A stretch of 64,000 bases of DNA from the NCBI RefSeq assembly GCF_013371465.1, contig NZ_JABWDU010000001.1:1169794-1233793 (forward strand). The letters run 5' to 3'. Numbering within the stretch: the first letter of the stretch is position 1; every line of letters begins with the position of its first letter. Made by a program: the position numbers and the translations under genes. The DNA is from Ensifer oleiphilus (GTDB lineage Bacteria; Pseudomonadota; Alphaproteobacteria; Rhizobiales; Rhizobiaceae). Under the pieces are notes generated by a model. The model searched no databases, was not told where the DNA came from, and saw only the letters and a list, made by a program, of their open reading frames with translations. Of this stretch, positions 1 through 7,922 are shown piece by piece.

Positions 1-988
1 GGGCAATAGAGATACCACCGGTCTGGTCGATGAACAGCGGCACTTTCTGCATCATCTGCGAGCAGGCGACGAGCTTTTCGAAATCGGCTTCGGAGATGTC
101 GCCGCGGCGGATCTTGGAGGACGAGACTTCGGTCTGCTCGGAAATGATACGGGTGGCCAGCTGTTCGGACGACATTTCGAGCGAGTAGAAGCCGACGACG
201 CCGCCGTTCTTCGCCTTGAACGAGCCGTCCGCCTGGACCTCCGGATCGTAGGCGGCAGCGATGTTGTAGGCGATGTTGGTTGCAAGCGAAGTCTTGCCCA
301 TGCCGGGGCGTCCTGCGAGCACGATCAAGTCCGAGCGCTGCAGACCGCCCATGCGGGCGTCGAGCGACAGGATGCCGGTGGAAATGCCCGACAGGCTGCC
401 GTCACGCTCGAAGGCCTGGCCGGCCATGTCGATCGCGAGCGCCACCGCGTCGTTGAAGGATTGAAAGCCGCCGTCGTAGCGGCCGGTTTCGGCAAGTTCG
501 AACAGCCGCCGTTCCGCATCCTCGATCTGGCCTTGCGGCGGCATGTCGAGCGGCGCGTCGAAGGCGATGTTGACCATGTCCTCGCCGATGGTGATCAGCG
601 ATCGGCGCAGCGCCAAGTCGTAGATGGCGCGACCATAGTCTTCCGCATTGATGATCGAGACGGCGCCGGCGGCAAGGCGCGCTAGATACTGCGCGACCGT
701 CAGGTCGCCGACCTTGTCGTCGGCCTTCAGGAAGGTCTTGATCGTCACCGGGTTGGCGGTCTTGCCCATGCGGATGATGTCGCCGGCAACTTCGTAGATG
801 CGGCGATGCAGCGGTTCGAACAGGTGAACCGGCTTCAGGAAATCCGAGACACGGTAGAACGCATCATTGTTGACGAGGATCGCGCCGAGCAGCGCCTGTT
901 CGGCTTCAAGGTTGTTCGGCGCCTCGCGATAATGCTGGTCCGACTGGTCCTTGCCGATAGGGGCTAGCTTTCGCGCTGCGTCGTTCAT
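1..988 (-). CDS. dnaB: Replicative DNA helicase DnaB, 5' part (C-terminus outside window)
   Basis: Replicative helicase that unwinds DNA ahead of the fork. The reading frame starts at the ATG complementary to 986-988 (MNDAARKLAPIG) and stays open to the window edge, giving 329 residues of a protein normally near 500. The N-terminal primase-interacting domain is recognisable from NNLEAEQALLGAIL to the middle. The RecA-like ATPase domain begins after about residue 200, with Walker A GRPGMGKT near residues 226-233. The start of the DnaB core (SLEMSSEQLATR) follows, and the frame runs off the edge before Walker B. The gene is transcribed away from the divergent marR efflux operon. The truncation is caused only by the window boundary. 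Confidence 0.95.
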   Translation of the reverse strand, partial: MNDAARKLAPIGKDQSDQHYREAPNNLEAEQALLGAILVNNDAFYRVSDFLKPVHLFEPLHRRIYEVAGDIIRMGKTANPVTIKTFLKADDKVGDLTVAQYLARLAAGAVSIINAEDYGRAIYDLALRRSLITIGEDMVNIAFDAPLDMPPQGQIEDAERRLFELAETGRYDGGFQSFNDAVALAIDMAGQAFERDGSLSGISTGILSLDARMGGLQRSDLIVLAGRPGMGKTSLATNIAYNIAAAYDPEVQADGSFKAKNGGVVGFYSLEMSSEQLATRIISEQTEVSSSKIRRGDISEADFEKLVACSQMMQKVPLFIDQTGGISIA

Positions 989-1318
989 GGTGGTTCGTCT
1001 CTGCCTTTTCTGGTGTGCACCCGGTTTGATATCTGCGACTCTGCGGGTCAAGTGCATGAGGGACACAGTCGCTGGCCATGTGTTGCAACCCGTTGCCTAT
1101 GCCCGTTGTTCGACTGATCCACAGGCTGACGTCGCAAAAGCACAAAAAATAAAGTTCGCATGAAAAACGACGTTGACGCTGCGAATCGCTGCGACCCGCG
1201 ATTGCGCCAATTCTATCGCTGTTTGCCGCTGCGCTCAAAACGGCATCTTGAAAAAAGCCGCAGGATGGATTAGATAGCAGCAATATAATTAGCATGCTAC
1301 TAATATGGAAAAGTTACT
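989..1318. other. Divergent intergenic region between dnaB and marR
   Basis: These 330 bases hold no convincing gene. They must contain the dnaB promoter (minus) and the marR-operon promoter (plus). The only distinct structure I see is the palindrome at 1288-1304 described separately. Confidence 0.6.
1288..1304. promoter_or_regulatory. Palindromic site, probable MarR-family operator
   Basis: Outer arms ATTAG and CTAAT enclose a perfect 10-bp palindrome TAGCATGCTA (1290-1299). The site ends 14 bases before the marR start codon, so it probably overlaps the promoter or transcript start. MarR repressors usually bind such short palindromes in their own promoters. Binding is inferred, not shown. 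Confidence 0.5.
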
Positions 1319-1762
1319 ATGTATCAACCGACCGTGAATCGCGAATTGTTCGACGCCCTGGCGATGGTCAATCGCAAGCTGCGGGCGGTATTCGATGCCC
1401 GCGTCAAGGAGCGTGGTCTGACGTTGCCACGGGCGAGGGCGCTGTTTGCGCTGACGAAGAAGGATGGCTTGAACCAGCGGGAGCTCGCCGACGAGCTCGA
1501 CATCGAGACGCCAACGATCGTACGCCTCCTGGATGGCATGGAAAAACAGGGCTTTATCGAGCGCCGGGTCGAGGCGACGGACCGCCGGGCCAAGCAGGTC
1601 CACATGACCGAGCTTGGGCGCACGATCGCCGACGAGATCCTGCGGCTTGCCGATGAAATCCGGGCAGAGGTGCTGCTGGGTGTCGACGCCGACGAGGTCG
1701 CTGCCGCGCTGAAGGTGGTCCGCACCATCGCTGACAACGTTCAATCGCTTGCGAAGGAATGA
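1319..1762 (+). CDS. MarR-family transcriptional regulator of the adjacent efflux genes
   Basis: A 147-residue winged-helix regulator. The recognition segment LNQRELADELDIETPTIV lies at residues 51-68. The wing follows, with the typical D-R-R-A-K motif (TDRRAKQVHMTELG) at residues 87-100. The ATG at 1319 gives the usual MarR length. The stop overlaps the MFS start by four bases (ATGA), so the two are translationally coupled. The order regulator, MFS pump, membrane-fusion protein matches emrRAB-type operons, in which the regulator represses the operon until a phenolic or hydrophobic ligand releases it. The palindrome at 1288-1304 is the likely binding site. The ligand cannot be told from sequence. 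Confidence 0.9.
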   Translation: MYQPTVNRELFDALAMVNRKLRAVFDARVKERGLTLPRARALFALTKKDGLNQRELADELDIETPTIVRLLDGMEKQGFIERRVEATDRRAKQVHMTELGRTIADEILRLADEIRAEVLLGVDADEVAAALKVVRTIADNVQSLAKE

Positions 1763-3474
1763 TGGGGATGAGTGCCGCCGCAAGCGCTGCAGCCAATGAC
1801 AACCGGACCGCCATCGTCGAAGGCGATGCGTCGGCGCCCGCAGGCGCAGACGAAGTCTCGCAGCTCCCGGCGCCGAGCGTCGCGACGCCGCCCGCGCCGC
1901 AGCCGGTGAGCGTTGCCAGGTCAGCGACCTACGTGGTTTGTTCGGCGCTGCTGTTCCTGACCCAGGGCCTGGGCATGAACCTGGCACTGGCCAATCTCAC
2001 CCAGCTTCAGGGATCACTTTCGGCGACCTCGATCGAGGCCGCCTGGCTCTCGGCGGCCTACATGGCGCCGAATGTTTCGCTCTCCATCGCGCTGGTCAAG
2101 ATCCGCGCACAATACGGTCTGCGCCGTTTCGCTGAAATCGGCATCCTCGGTTTCGTGATCGTCTCGTTGATGAACGTTTTCGTTTCCGATCTCCATTCGG
2201 CGATCGTTGTTCGCTTCATCAGCGGCATTGCCGCTGCCCCCATGTCGACGCTCGGCTTCCTCTATATGCTGGAGGCCTTCCCGCCGGCGCGCAAGCTGAC
2301 GGTCGGACTTGCTCTGGCGCTGACATGCACAACGATCTCGGCGCCGATCACCCGGCTGATCTCGCCGACACTGATCGAGTATGGGCAGTGGCATGGGCTG
2401 TATACGCTTGAGATGGCGCTGGCGCTGATGGCCCTGCCGATTATTTATCTCATGCCACTGACTCCGGTGCCGCATGCAAAGGTGATCCAGAGAACGGATA
2501 TCCTCAGCTACCTGCTGGTCGCCATCGGCTTCGGTTGCATTGCCATCGTGCTGACGATGGGCCGGCTCTACTGGTGGTTCGAGGCGCCTTGGCTCGGCGT
2601 GCTTCTGGCCGTCGCCATCGTGGCCCTGACGGCGGTGGTGATGATCGAACTCAATCGCGAGTTGCCGCTGATCGACATTCGATGGCTCGCCTCGAAGGAG
2701 ATCCTGCATTTTACCGCGGTGCTGCTGGTCTTTCGCCTGGTCGCCTCCGAGCAGTCGGCGATTGCGGCAAACTTCTACCAGTTACTTGGATTGCAGTTCG
2801 AACAGGTCGCGACGCTTTATTGGGTCATTCTTGGCGCATCGATCGCTGGCGGCATCCTGTGCGCAGCGCTTATGAACCCTGCTCATGCCGAATTCGTGCA
2901 TATCCTGGCCCTGAGCCTGCTTGCTGCAGGCGCCTATATCGACAGCCAGGCGACAAATCTGACGCGGCCCGAACAGATGTATCTGAGCCAGGCGATGATC
3001 GCCGGGGGAACAGCACTTTTTCTGCCGCCGGCCATGTCCAGCGGCTTCAAGGCGGCGCTGATGAAGGGGCCGAGCTACATCCTCAGCTTCATCGTCATCT
3101 TTCTCTTCACCCAGAGCATCGGCGGCCTGATCGGCACCGCAGCCTTCGGAAGTTTCGTCACCCTGCGCGAGAAGTTTCACTCCAATGTACTGGCCGAGCA
3201 GGTGGTGATGTCGAATCCGCTCATTGCCCAGCGCATCAGCCAATTGGCTGGAGCCTATCGCCGAGTGATCGGCGACAGGACCCTGTTGGACGGCGAGGGC
3301 GTTGCGCTGCTCGGACAGCAGGTCACCCGCGAGGCGAACATTCTTGCCTACAACGACGCCTTCCTGCTGGCGTCGATCATCGCGCTTTGCGCGCTGGCCG
3401 GCCTGCTGGCGCATATTCTTTACAAGCGGATTGCGGCGGACCTGGCGTCTCCCGCAACCGCGCTCACGTCCTGA
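1759..3474 (+). CDS. MFS multidrug efflux transporter, DHA2 (EmrB/QacA)-like
   Basis: A 571-residue inner-membrane transporter. A soluble, Ala/Pro-rich N-terminal tail of about 50 residues precedes many hydrophobic helices, consistent with the 14-helix DHA2 drug:H+ antiporters. Fourteen is inferred from length and not counted exactly. A long hydrophilic loop near residues 475-525 lies before the last helix. The gene overlaps marR by ATGA and is followed by an HlyD-type adaptor, so a tripartite pump with an outer-membrane TolC-like channel is likely. No TolC is encoded nearby. The substrate is unknown. The family call is firm; EmrB orthology is only suggested by context. Confidence 0.85.
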   Translation: MMGMSAAASAAANDNRTAIVEGDASAPAGADEVSQLPAPSVATPPAPQPVSVARSATYVVCSALLFLTQGLGMNLALANLTQLQGSLSATSIEAAWLSAAYMAPNVSLSIALVKIRAQYGLRRFAEIGILGFVIVSLMNVFVSDLHSAIVVRFISGIAAAPMSTLGFLYMLEAFPPARKLTVGLALALTCTTISAPITRLISPTLIEYGQWHGLYTLEMALALMALPIIYLMPLTPVPHAKVIQRTDILSYLLVAIGFGCIAIVLTMGRLYWWFEAPWLGVLLAVAIVALTAVVMIELNRELPLIDIRWLASKEILHFTAVLLVFRLVASEQSAIAANFYQLLGLQFEQVATLYWVILGASIAGGILCAALMNPAHAEFVHILALSLLAAGAYIDSQATNLTRPEQMYLSQAMIAGGTALFLPPAMSSGFKAALMKGPSYILSFIVIFLFTQSIGGLIGTAAFGSFVTLREKFHSNVLAEQVVMSNPLIAQRISQLAGAYRRVIGDRTLLDGEGVALLGQQVTREANILAYNDAFLLASIIALCALAGLLAHILYKRIAADLASPATALTS

Positions 3475-3492
3475 CGAACAGAGTTGATCACC

Positions 3493-4557
3493 ATGCTGAA
3501 ATTTTTGCGCTCATCCACGACGATCATCGTTCTGCTTGCCGGCCTCTCGGGCCTGACCCTGGTTCTCTATGCCTGGCGGCTGCCGCCGTTCCACAGCTCC
3601 GTGGAGATGACCGAGAACGCCTATGTCAGGGGCTATCTCACGATCATGAGCCCGCAACTGTCCGGCTATGTTGCCGAGGTTCCGGTGCACGACTACGAGG
3701 AGGTCAAGGCCGGCCAATTGCTCGTCAAGATCGACGACCGCATCTACGCCCAGAAGCTGGCACAGGCTGAGGCTGCGCTTGCCGCCCAGAAGGCATCGCT
3801 TGCCAATTCACGTCAGCAGGAACTGTCGGCCAAGGCGGGTATCGCGGCAAGTGAAGCGCAATTGGACAGTGCGAAAGCGGCGCTTAACAGAGCGGAGGCA
3901 TCCTGGGGCAGAATCCGGCCGCTGGCGGAAAAGGGCATCTCGACCCGCAGCGATGCAGACCAGTCGAAAGCCGCGTTCGAGCAAGCGATAGCAGCTGTCA
4001 ATCAGGCGGAGGCCGGCCTGGAGGTGTCACGTCAGGCGCTGGCCACCACGCTCGGTGCCCGCGCCGGTCTGCAGGCCGCCGTTGCCGGCGCCGAGGCCGC
4101 CGTCGAACTGGCACGGATCGATCTCGAAAACACCCGGATTGTTGCGCCGCGGGATGGTAAGCTCGGCGAGATCGGCGCACGCCTCGGCCAATACGTCACG
4201 CCCGGCTCGCAATTGCTGTTCGTCGTACCGCACGACGTGTGGGTACTGGCGAATTTCAAGGAGACGCAGCTCGATGGCATGAAGGCCGGTCAGCCGGTGA
4301 CTATTTCCGTCGATGCGCTGCAGAAGAGCATGCTGACCGGGCATATCGAACGCTTCTCGCCGGCCGCCGGCTCCGAGTTCAGCATCATCCGTCCTGACAA
4401 TGCCACCGGCAATTTCACCAAGGTCGCCCAGCGCGTTGGTGTGCGGATCGCGCTCGATCCTGGCCAGCCGCTTGCCGATCTGCTGTCGCCCGGCCTTTCC
4501 GTCGTCGTGCGCGTCGACAAGAACGCCGCCCCCGTGGCCGAGCTTGCCCATAGCTGA
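3493..4557 (+). CDS. HlyD/EmrA-family membrane fusion protein
   Basis: A 354-residue periplasmic adaptor. One N-terminal membrane helix (STTIIVLLAGLSGLTLVLY) is followed by a barrel-sandwich half (NAYVRGYLTIMSPQLSGYV), a long coiled-coil rich in Ala/Glu/Gln, and the second half (RIVAPRDGKLGEIGARLGQY). This is the classic EmrA architecture. I chose the ATG at 3493. An in-frame TTG at 3484 would add three residues, and neither has a strong ribosome-binding site. The gene lies 18 bases after the MFS gene in the same operon, and it bridges the pump to an outer-membrane channel. Confidence 0.88.
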   Translation: MLKFLRSSTTIIVLLAGLSGLTLVLYAWRLPPFHSSVEMTENAYVRGYLTIMSPQLSGYVAEVPVHDYEEVKAGQLLVKIDDRIYAQKLAQAEAALAAQKASLANSRQQELSAKAGIAASEAQLDSAKAALNRAEASWGRIRPLAEKGISTRSDADQSKAAFEQAIAAVNQAEAGLEVSRQALATTLGARAGLQAAVAGAEAAVELARIDLENTRIVAPRDGKLGEIGARLGQYVTPGSQLLFVVPHDVWVLANFKETQLDGMKAGQPVTISVDALQKSMLTGHIERFSPAAGSEFSIIRPDNATGNFTKVAQRVGVRIALDPGQPLADLLSPGLSVVVRVDKNAAPVAELAHS

Positions 4558-4571
4558 AGCCTAGACGGCGC

Positions 4572-4604
4572 AAAAGAAAAAGCGCGGATCCTGGAATCCG
4601 CGCT
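4572..4604 (-). terminator. Intrinsic terminator of the rpsF-rplI operon
   Basis: Arms AGCGCGGAT (4581-4589) and ATCCGCGCT (4596-4604) form a 9-bp stem with a six-base loop. On the minus strand the stem is followed by a T-rich run (complement of 4572-4580). It lies between the convergent HlyD and rplI genes and mainly serves rplI. Confidence 0.85.
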
Positions 4605-4630
4605 CTCTCAATCAGAATTGCCAGTAAGGC

Positions 4631-5206
4631 TTATTCTTCTTCGCCGTCGAAGTCGGCTTCCGGGTTGAAGAAGTCTTCCGGCTTCAGCGCGTCTTCGTCA
4701 ACGCCGTAGATGGCATCGGCCGAGGTCAGGCTTTCGCCCTTTGCCTGGCGCTCAGCTTCTTCAGCCGAACGGGCAACGTTGACTGCAACTGCGATTTCGA
4801 CTTCCGAATGCAGGTGCAGCGTAACGTTGTGCAGGCCGATCGACTTGATCGGGTGGTTCAGATCGACCTGGTTGCGGCCGATGTTGAAGCCTTCTGCAGC
4901 CAGAACGTCGACGATGTCGCGAGCGGCAACCGAACCGTAGAGCTGACCGGTTTCGCCAGCCGAACGCACGATGATGAAGGACTTCCCTTCGAGCTTCTCG
5001 GCAACCTTCTGGGCTTCCGACTTGCGCTCGAGGTTACGGGCTTCGAGCGTCGAGCGCTCGGATTCAAAGCGGGTCTTGTTGGCAGCGTTGGCGCGCAGTG
5101 CCTTGCCGAGCGGCAGCAGGTAGTTGCGTGCGAAGCCGTCGCGAACCTTTACGGTTTCGCCCATCTGGCCGAGCTTGGCGATACGTTCGAGAAGAATGAC
5201 TTCCAT
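4631..5206 (-). CDS. rplI: 50S ribosomal protein L9
   Basis: Large-subunit protein L9, 191 residues. The N-terminal 23S rRNA-binding domain carries the L9 signature ([15 protein letters not shown], residues 24-38), followed by the charged connecting helix and the C-terminal domain. The protein is about 40 residues longer than E. coli L9. The extra tail is acidic, ending in ADFDGEEE, an extension I associate with alphaproteobacterial L9. It is the last gene of the rpsF-rpsR-DUF2232-rplI operon, followed by a clear terminator. Confidence 0.97.
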   Translation of the reverse strand: MEVILLERIAKLGQMGETVKVRDGFARNYLLPLGKALRANAANKTRFESERSTLEARNLERKSEAQKVAEKLEGKSFIIVRSAGETGQLYGSVAARDIVDVLAAEGFNIGRNQVDLNHPIKSIGLHNVTLHLHSEVEIAVAVNVARSAEEAERQAKGESLTSADAIYGVDEDALKPEDFFNPEADFDGEEE

Positions 5207-5240
5207 GATCTTGTCCTTTCAGAGTTCAGGTTTGGTGAGG

Positions 5241-6194
5241 TCAGTTTTTTCCCACCGGGGTGACCGCGATGGTGCGTCGCGTATCGGTCAGTCCCGTCAG
5301 GAGGAAGAAGATTGCCGGGATCGTGAACACGAGCACCGACAGGTATGCGATCCACAGCACGGGAAGCCGCCAGGACTTGCCGCGCGTGCGGAAATGGAAA
5401 GACGCGAAACCGGCAAGCAGGAAGCCCGCGCCGAAGGTTCCGCAGACGAGTGCGCCGACTGTCGCAGGCGCTCCGCCCAAAAAGGTCAGGACGAGGCCGC
5501 CGAGAAAGATGAAGATCGCGTTGCGGTGCATCCGCAGCGTCGAGGGAATGTCCTCGCGCGGCCGCAACGACTTGCCCGACATCTGCACGATGCGGGTGGC
5601 AACGTAATAGGCGGTAAACAGCATCACCACCCAGACGGCGCCCTGGATGAGGGGCAGCGCCAGCGTGAAGATCGACTTGATCTGCGCAATCGCCGCTGCG
5701 TCCGGGTTGTAGAGGGGTTCCTGTGCCTTCACCGCCTCGATGACGATGTCGACCATGCGGTCGGACACACCAGAATCGTATCCGACGATGAAGCCGACGA
5801 TGATCATGCCCGCGGTCACCAGGCCGGCGAGGTGGCTGAGAATGTCGGAAAGCGGATACCAGGCAAGCGCGCCATCCGGGCCGCCGAGCTCCGTCGCCGG
5901 GCGCGCAAGATTGGCGAGATGGCTGAGCCAGCCGGCCGGGATCAGCGTTACGACCAGGATCAGCAGCGCGAAATAGGGCGAGATCAGAGCGGCAGCGGTC
6001 GCGCCGGCACTGATGATGGCCGTGATTGCGGCTGCATTGCCCCAGCCGAGGCCGGCAATGAGAATGGGGAGCGCCGACGCGGCATAGAGGACGATCGCAA
6101 GCGACGACTGCGTGTTCGCGCCCATCGACAGGAGGGCAGCGGTAACACCGGCGAGAGCGCCTGTTAGCAGCGATGTCTTGTTCACGGTATTCAC
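5241..6194 (-). CDS. DUF2232 multi-pass membrane protein
   Basis: An integral membrane protein of about 317 residues with roughly eight hydrophobic segments, resembling the YybS/DUF2232 family found between rpsR and rplI in many alphaproteobacteria. Its function is unknown; the fold recalls small-molecule transporter S-components. I chose the GTG at 6194 (VNTVNKTSLL) because AGGA lies about ten bases upstream and because the longer open frame to 6320 encodes an unconserved-looking, Pro/Arg-rich leader. Another GTG at 6185 is possible. The gene is co-transcribed with ribosomal genes, 34 bases before rplI. Confidence 0.75.
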   Translation of the reverse strand: MNTVNKTSLLTGALAGVTAALLSMGANTQSSLAIVLYAASALPILIAGLGWGNAAAITAIISAGATAAALISPYFALLILVVTLIPAGWLSHLANLARPATELGGPDGALAWYPLSDILSHLAGLVTAGMIIVGFIVGYDSGVSDRMVDIVIEAVKAQEPLYNPDAAAIAQIKSIFTLALPLIQGAVWVVMLFTAYYVATRIVQMSGKSLRPREDIPSTLRMHRNAIFIFLGGLVLTFLGGAPATVGALVCGTFGAGFLLAGFASFHFRTRGKSWRLPVLWIAYLSVLVFTIPAIFFLLTGLTDTRRTIAVTPVGKN

Positions 6195-6306
6195 GTTCGC
6201 TGTCCTGCTTCGTGCAGTTAGGGGATGGCCAAGGCTCAGCCCCAACATGGGATTTCTGTGTGTTTCCACACGAGGGTTCCGATCCGCGCCCAACGCGGAA
6301 GGGAGA

Positions 6307-6340
6307 GGGCAAGGCGTCACGTAAAGGGAGCGCCTTGCCC
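6307..6340. repeat. Stable hairpin between rpsR and the DUF2232 gene
   Basis: GGGCAAGGCG (6307-6316) and CGCCTTGCCC (6331-6340) form a perfect 10-bp stem with a 14-base loop inside the 195-base rpsR-DUF2232 spacer. There is no T-run on the minus strand, so it looks more like an attenuating or mRNA-stabilising hairpin than a full terminator. Confidence 0.6.
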
Positions 6341-6389
6341 GAGAGTCAGTTTCCGTTGAGTCAGGCGACCAACGGAAGGTCAGCCGTTG

Positions 6390-6638
6390 TTACGAAACGA
6401 CGTAGGGCAGCAGGCCGAGGAAGCGGGCGCGCTTGATCGCCTGGGCGAGTTCGCGCTGCTTCTTCTGGGAAACGGCCGTGATGCGGGAAGGAACGATCTT
6501 GCCGCGCTCGGAAATGTAGCGCTGCAGAAGACGGATGTCCTTGTAGTCGATCCGCGGAGCGTTTGCACCCGAGAAGGGGCAGGTCTTGCGGCGACGGTGG
6601 AACGGGCGACGAACCGGAGCGGAAGAAACTTCAGCCAT
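6390..6638 (-). CDS. rpsR: 30S ribosomal protein S18
   Basis: Small-subunit protein S18, 82 residues, the usual length. It has the basic N-terminus ([15 protein letters not shown]) and the S18 core ([17 protein letters not shown], then [20 protein letters not shown]). S18 binds with S6 on the 30S platform, and the two are encoded side by side here (rpsF ends 27 bases upstream). A ribosome-binding GGAG lies just before the ATG. Confidence 0.97.
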   Translation of the reverse strand: MAEVSSAPVRRPFHRRRKTCPFSGANAPRIDYKDIRLLQRYISERGKIVPSRITAVSQKKQRELAQAIKRARFLGLLPYVVS

Positions 6639-6665
6639 TGTCTTTAATCTCCTAAAGCTTCTTGA

Positions 6666-7112
6666 TTACGCGCGGTCTTCGCGCGGACGACGCGGGCGGT
6701 CTTCGCGGTCGCCACGGTCCGGACGCGGACCACGGTCGCCGAAGCCACGCTCCGGACGGTCGCCATCGCGGCGCGGACGGTCGTCGCGGTCGCGCTTCTG
6801 CATCATGGCAGACGGACCTTCTTCGTGCTTCTCGACGGCGATCGTCATGTAGCGCAGGACGTCTTCGTTGATGCGCATCTGACGTTCGATTTCGTGAACC
6901 GCCGCTGCCGGAGCGTCGATGTCCATAAGAACGTAGTGAGCCTTGCGGTTCTTCTTGATGCGGTAGGTGAGGGACTTGAGGCCCCAGTTCTCTACGCGAC
7001 CGACCTTGCCGCCGTTTGCTTCGAGAACGCCCTTGTACTGCTCGACGAGACCGTCGACCTGCTGGGGCGTGATGTCCTGGCGGGCCAGGAATACGTGTTC
7101 ATAAAGAGCCAT
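6666..7112 (-). CDS. rpsF: 30S ribosomal protein S6
   Basis: Small-subunit protein S6, 148 residues. The conserved S6 fold ([18 protein letters not shown], then [20 protein letters not shown]) occupies about the first 100 residues. The tail is an unusual low-complexity stretch of Arg, Asp, Gly and Pro after [12 protein letters not shown]. coli S6 instead carries a glutamate tail added by RimK. It is the first gene of the ribosomal operon, and the leader may hold the S6:S18 autoregulatory site. Confidence 0.96.
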   Translation of the reverse strand: MALYEHVFLARQDITPQQVDGLVEQYKGVLEANGGKVGRVENWGLKSLTYRIKKNRKAHYVLMDIDAPAAAVHEIERQMRINEDVLRYMTIAVEKHEEGPSAMMQKRDRDDRPRRDGDRPERGFGDRGPRPDRGDREDRPRRPREDRA

Positions 7113-7200
7113 TGTGGCTTGCCTTTCTTGCGTTAATCAGCCCGGACATCGGCGGCTAAGCCTCAACGACTGTTCTTAGTGGCTGCGGACAGCCGGCAAG
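7113..7200 (-). promoter_or_regulatory. rpsF leader, possible S6:S18 autoregulatory hairpin
   Basis: On the minus strand the leader contains AGCC-GCCGATGTCC-GGGCT (complement of roughly 7138-7156). It can fold into a small stem with an inner CCG/CGG pairing and an unpaired element about 25 bases before the start codon. Many bacteria carry an S6:S18-binding motif with a conserved bulged CCG at this place. I could not verify the full consensus. Confidence 0.3.
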
Positions 7201-7395
7201 AAAGTGTTGTATCGAGACGGTCGAGAGCGGAGACACGGGAGGCCGGAAAGACTTGCAATCCTAACGGCTCCCCTCGAGGAAGCCGGCCCTCCGTTCAGCC
7301 ACCAGCCAGAAGACCGGGCATTTCGAACAGCGCGCTTATACGCATATTTCAGCGAAAGGCAAGGCTTGGCCGGTCTTTTCGCCGCGCTTTGCCTT

Positions 7396-7908
7396 TTAGG
7401 CCGCTCCCTTGGCCTTCTTCCACGTGCGCAAACGGCGTCGCGCATTGGCATAGGGGGAGGACGTGTTGAACTGGATCATCCGGCCGAGCGGCCATTTCCC
7501 ATACCACGCCTGACCATAGAGCGCTTGGTCATCGCGCGCCTCGATCAGCGCGACCAATCTATTCTTGCTGGCTGTGAGACGCGACAGGCGTTCGGCGGGC
7601 GGAAGCGCCCGGTAGTCGCCATAGAATTTCTGCGCGAGCCGGCCGAGTTCGTTCCACTTGTATCCGGTCTCCGGAAAATCTGTGGGTAGACCTTGCTCGT
7701 CCCGTTCGATCCATTTGATCACCAGTTCGCCCCAGCCGGTGAGGTAGGCGACGAGGTCGCCCACACTGATCATCGTGCCCTTGGCGTGGCCGTCGAGCGA
7801 AGGCTCGGCGAATCGCTCCGGCGCTATGCCGTCGAGTTCGCGCTTGAGCTTTGCGAACCCCGTCTCGATGGCATCAAGCAGTTCCGCTTTCGTCTGGGGC
7901 ACGGCCAT
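7396..7908 (-). CDS. ClbS/DfsB-family four-helix protein (DUF1706)
   Basis: A 170-residue cytoplasmic protein of the DinB-like four-helix ClbS/DfsB family. The family shows in the N-terminus (MAVPQTKAELLDAIETGFAKL), the middle (DLVAYLTGWGELVIKWI, then YKWNELGRLAQKFY) and the end (LGRMIQFNTSSPYANARRR). ClbS in E. coli protects DNA from colibactin by hydrolysing its cyclopropane; most relatives have no known substrate. The gene starts 14 bases after the aldo-keto reductase stop, so both are probably one detoxification-type transcription unit. No function beyond the family is claimed. Confidence 0.82.
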   Translation of the reverse strand: MAVPQTKAELLDAIETGFAKLKRELDGIAPERFAEPSLDGHAKGTMISVGDLVAYLTGWGELVIKWIERDEQGLPTDFPETGYKWNELGRLAQKFYGDYRALPPAERLSRLTASKNRLVALIEARDDQALYGQAWYGKWPLGRMIQFNTSSPYANARRRLRTWKKAKGAA

Positions 7909-7922
7909 GGGCAGTTTCGCGC

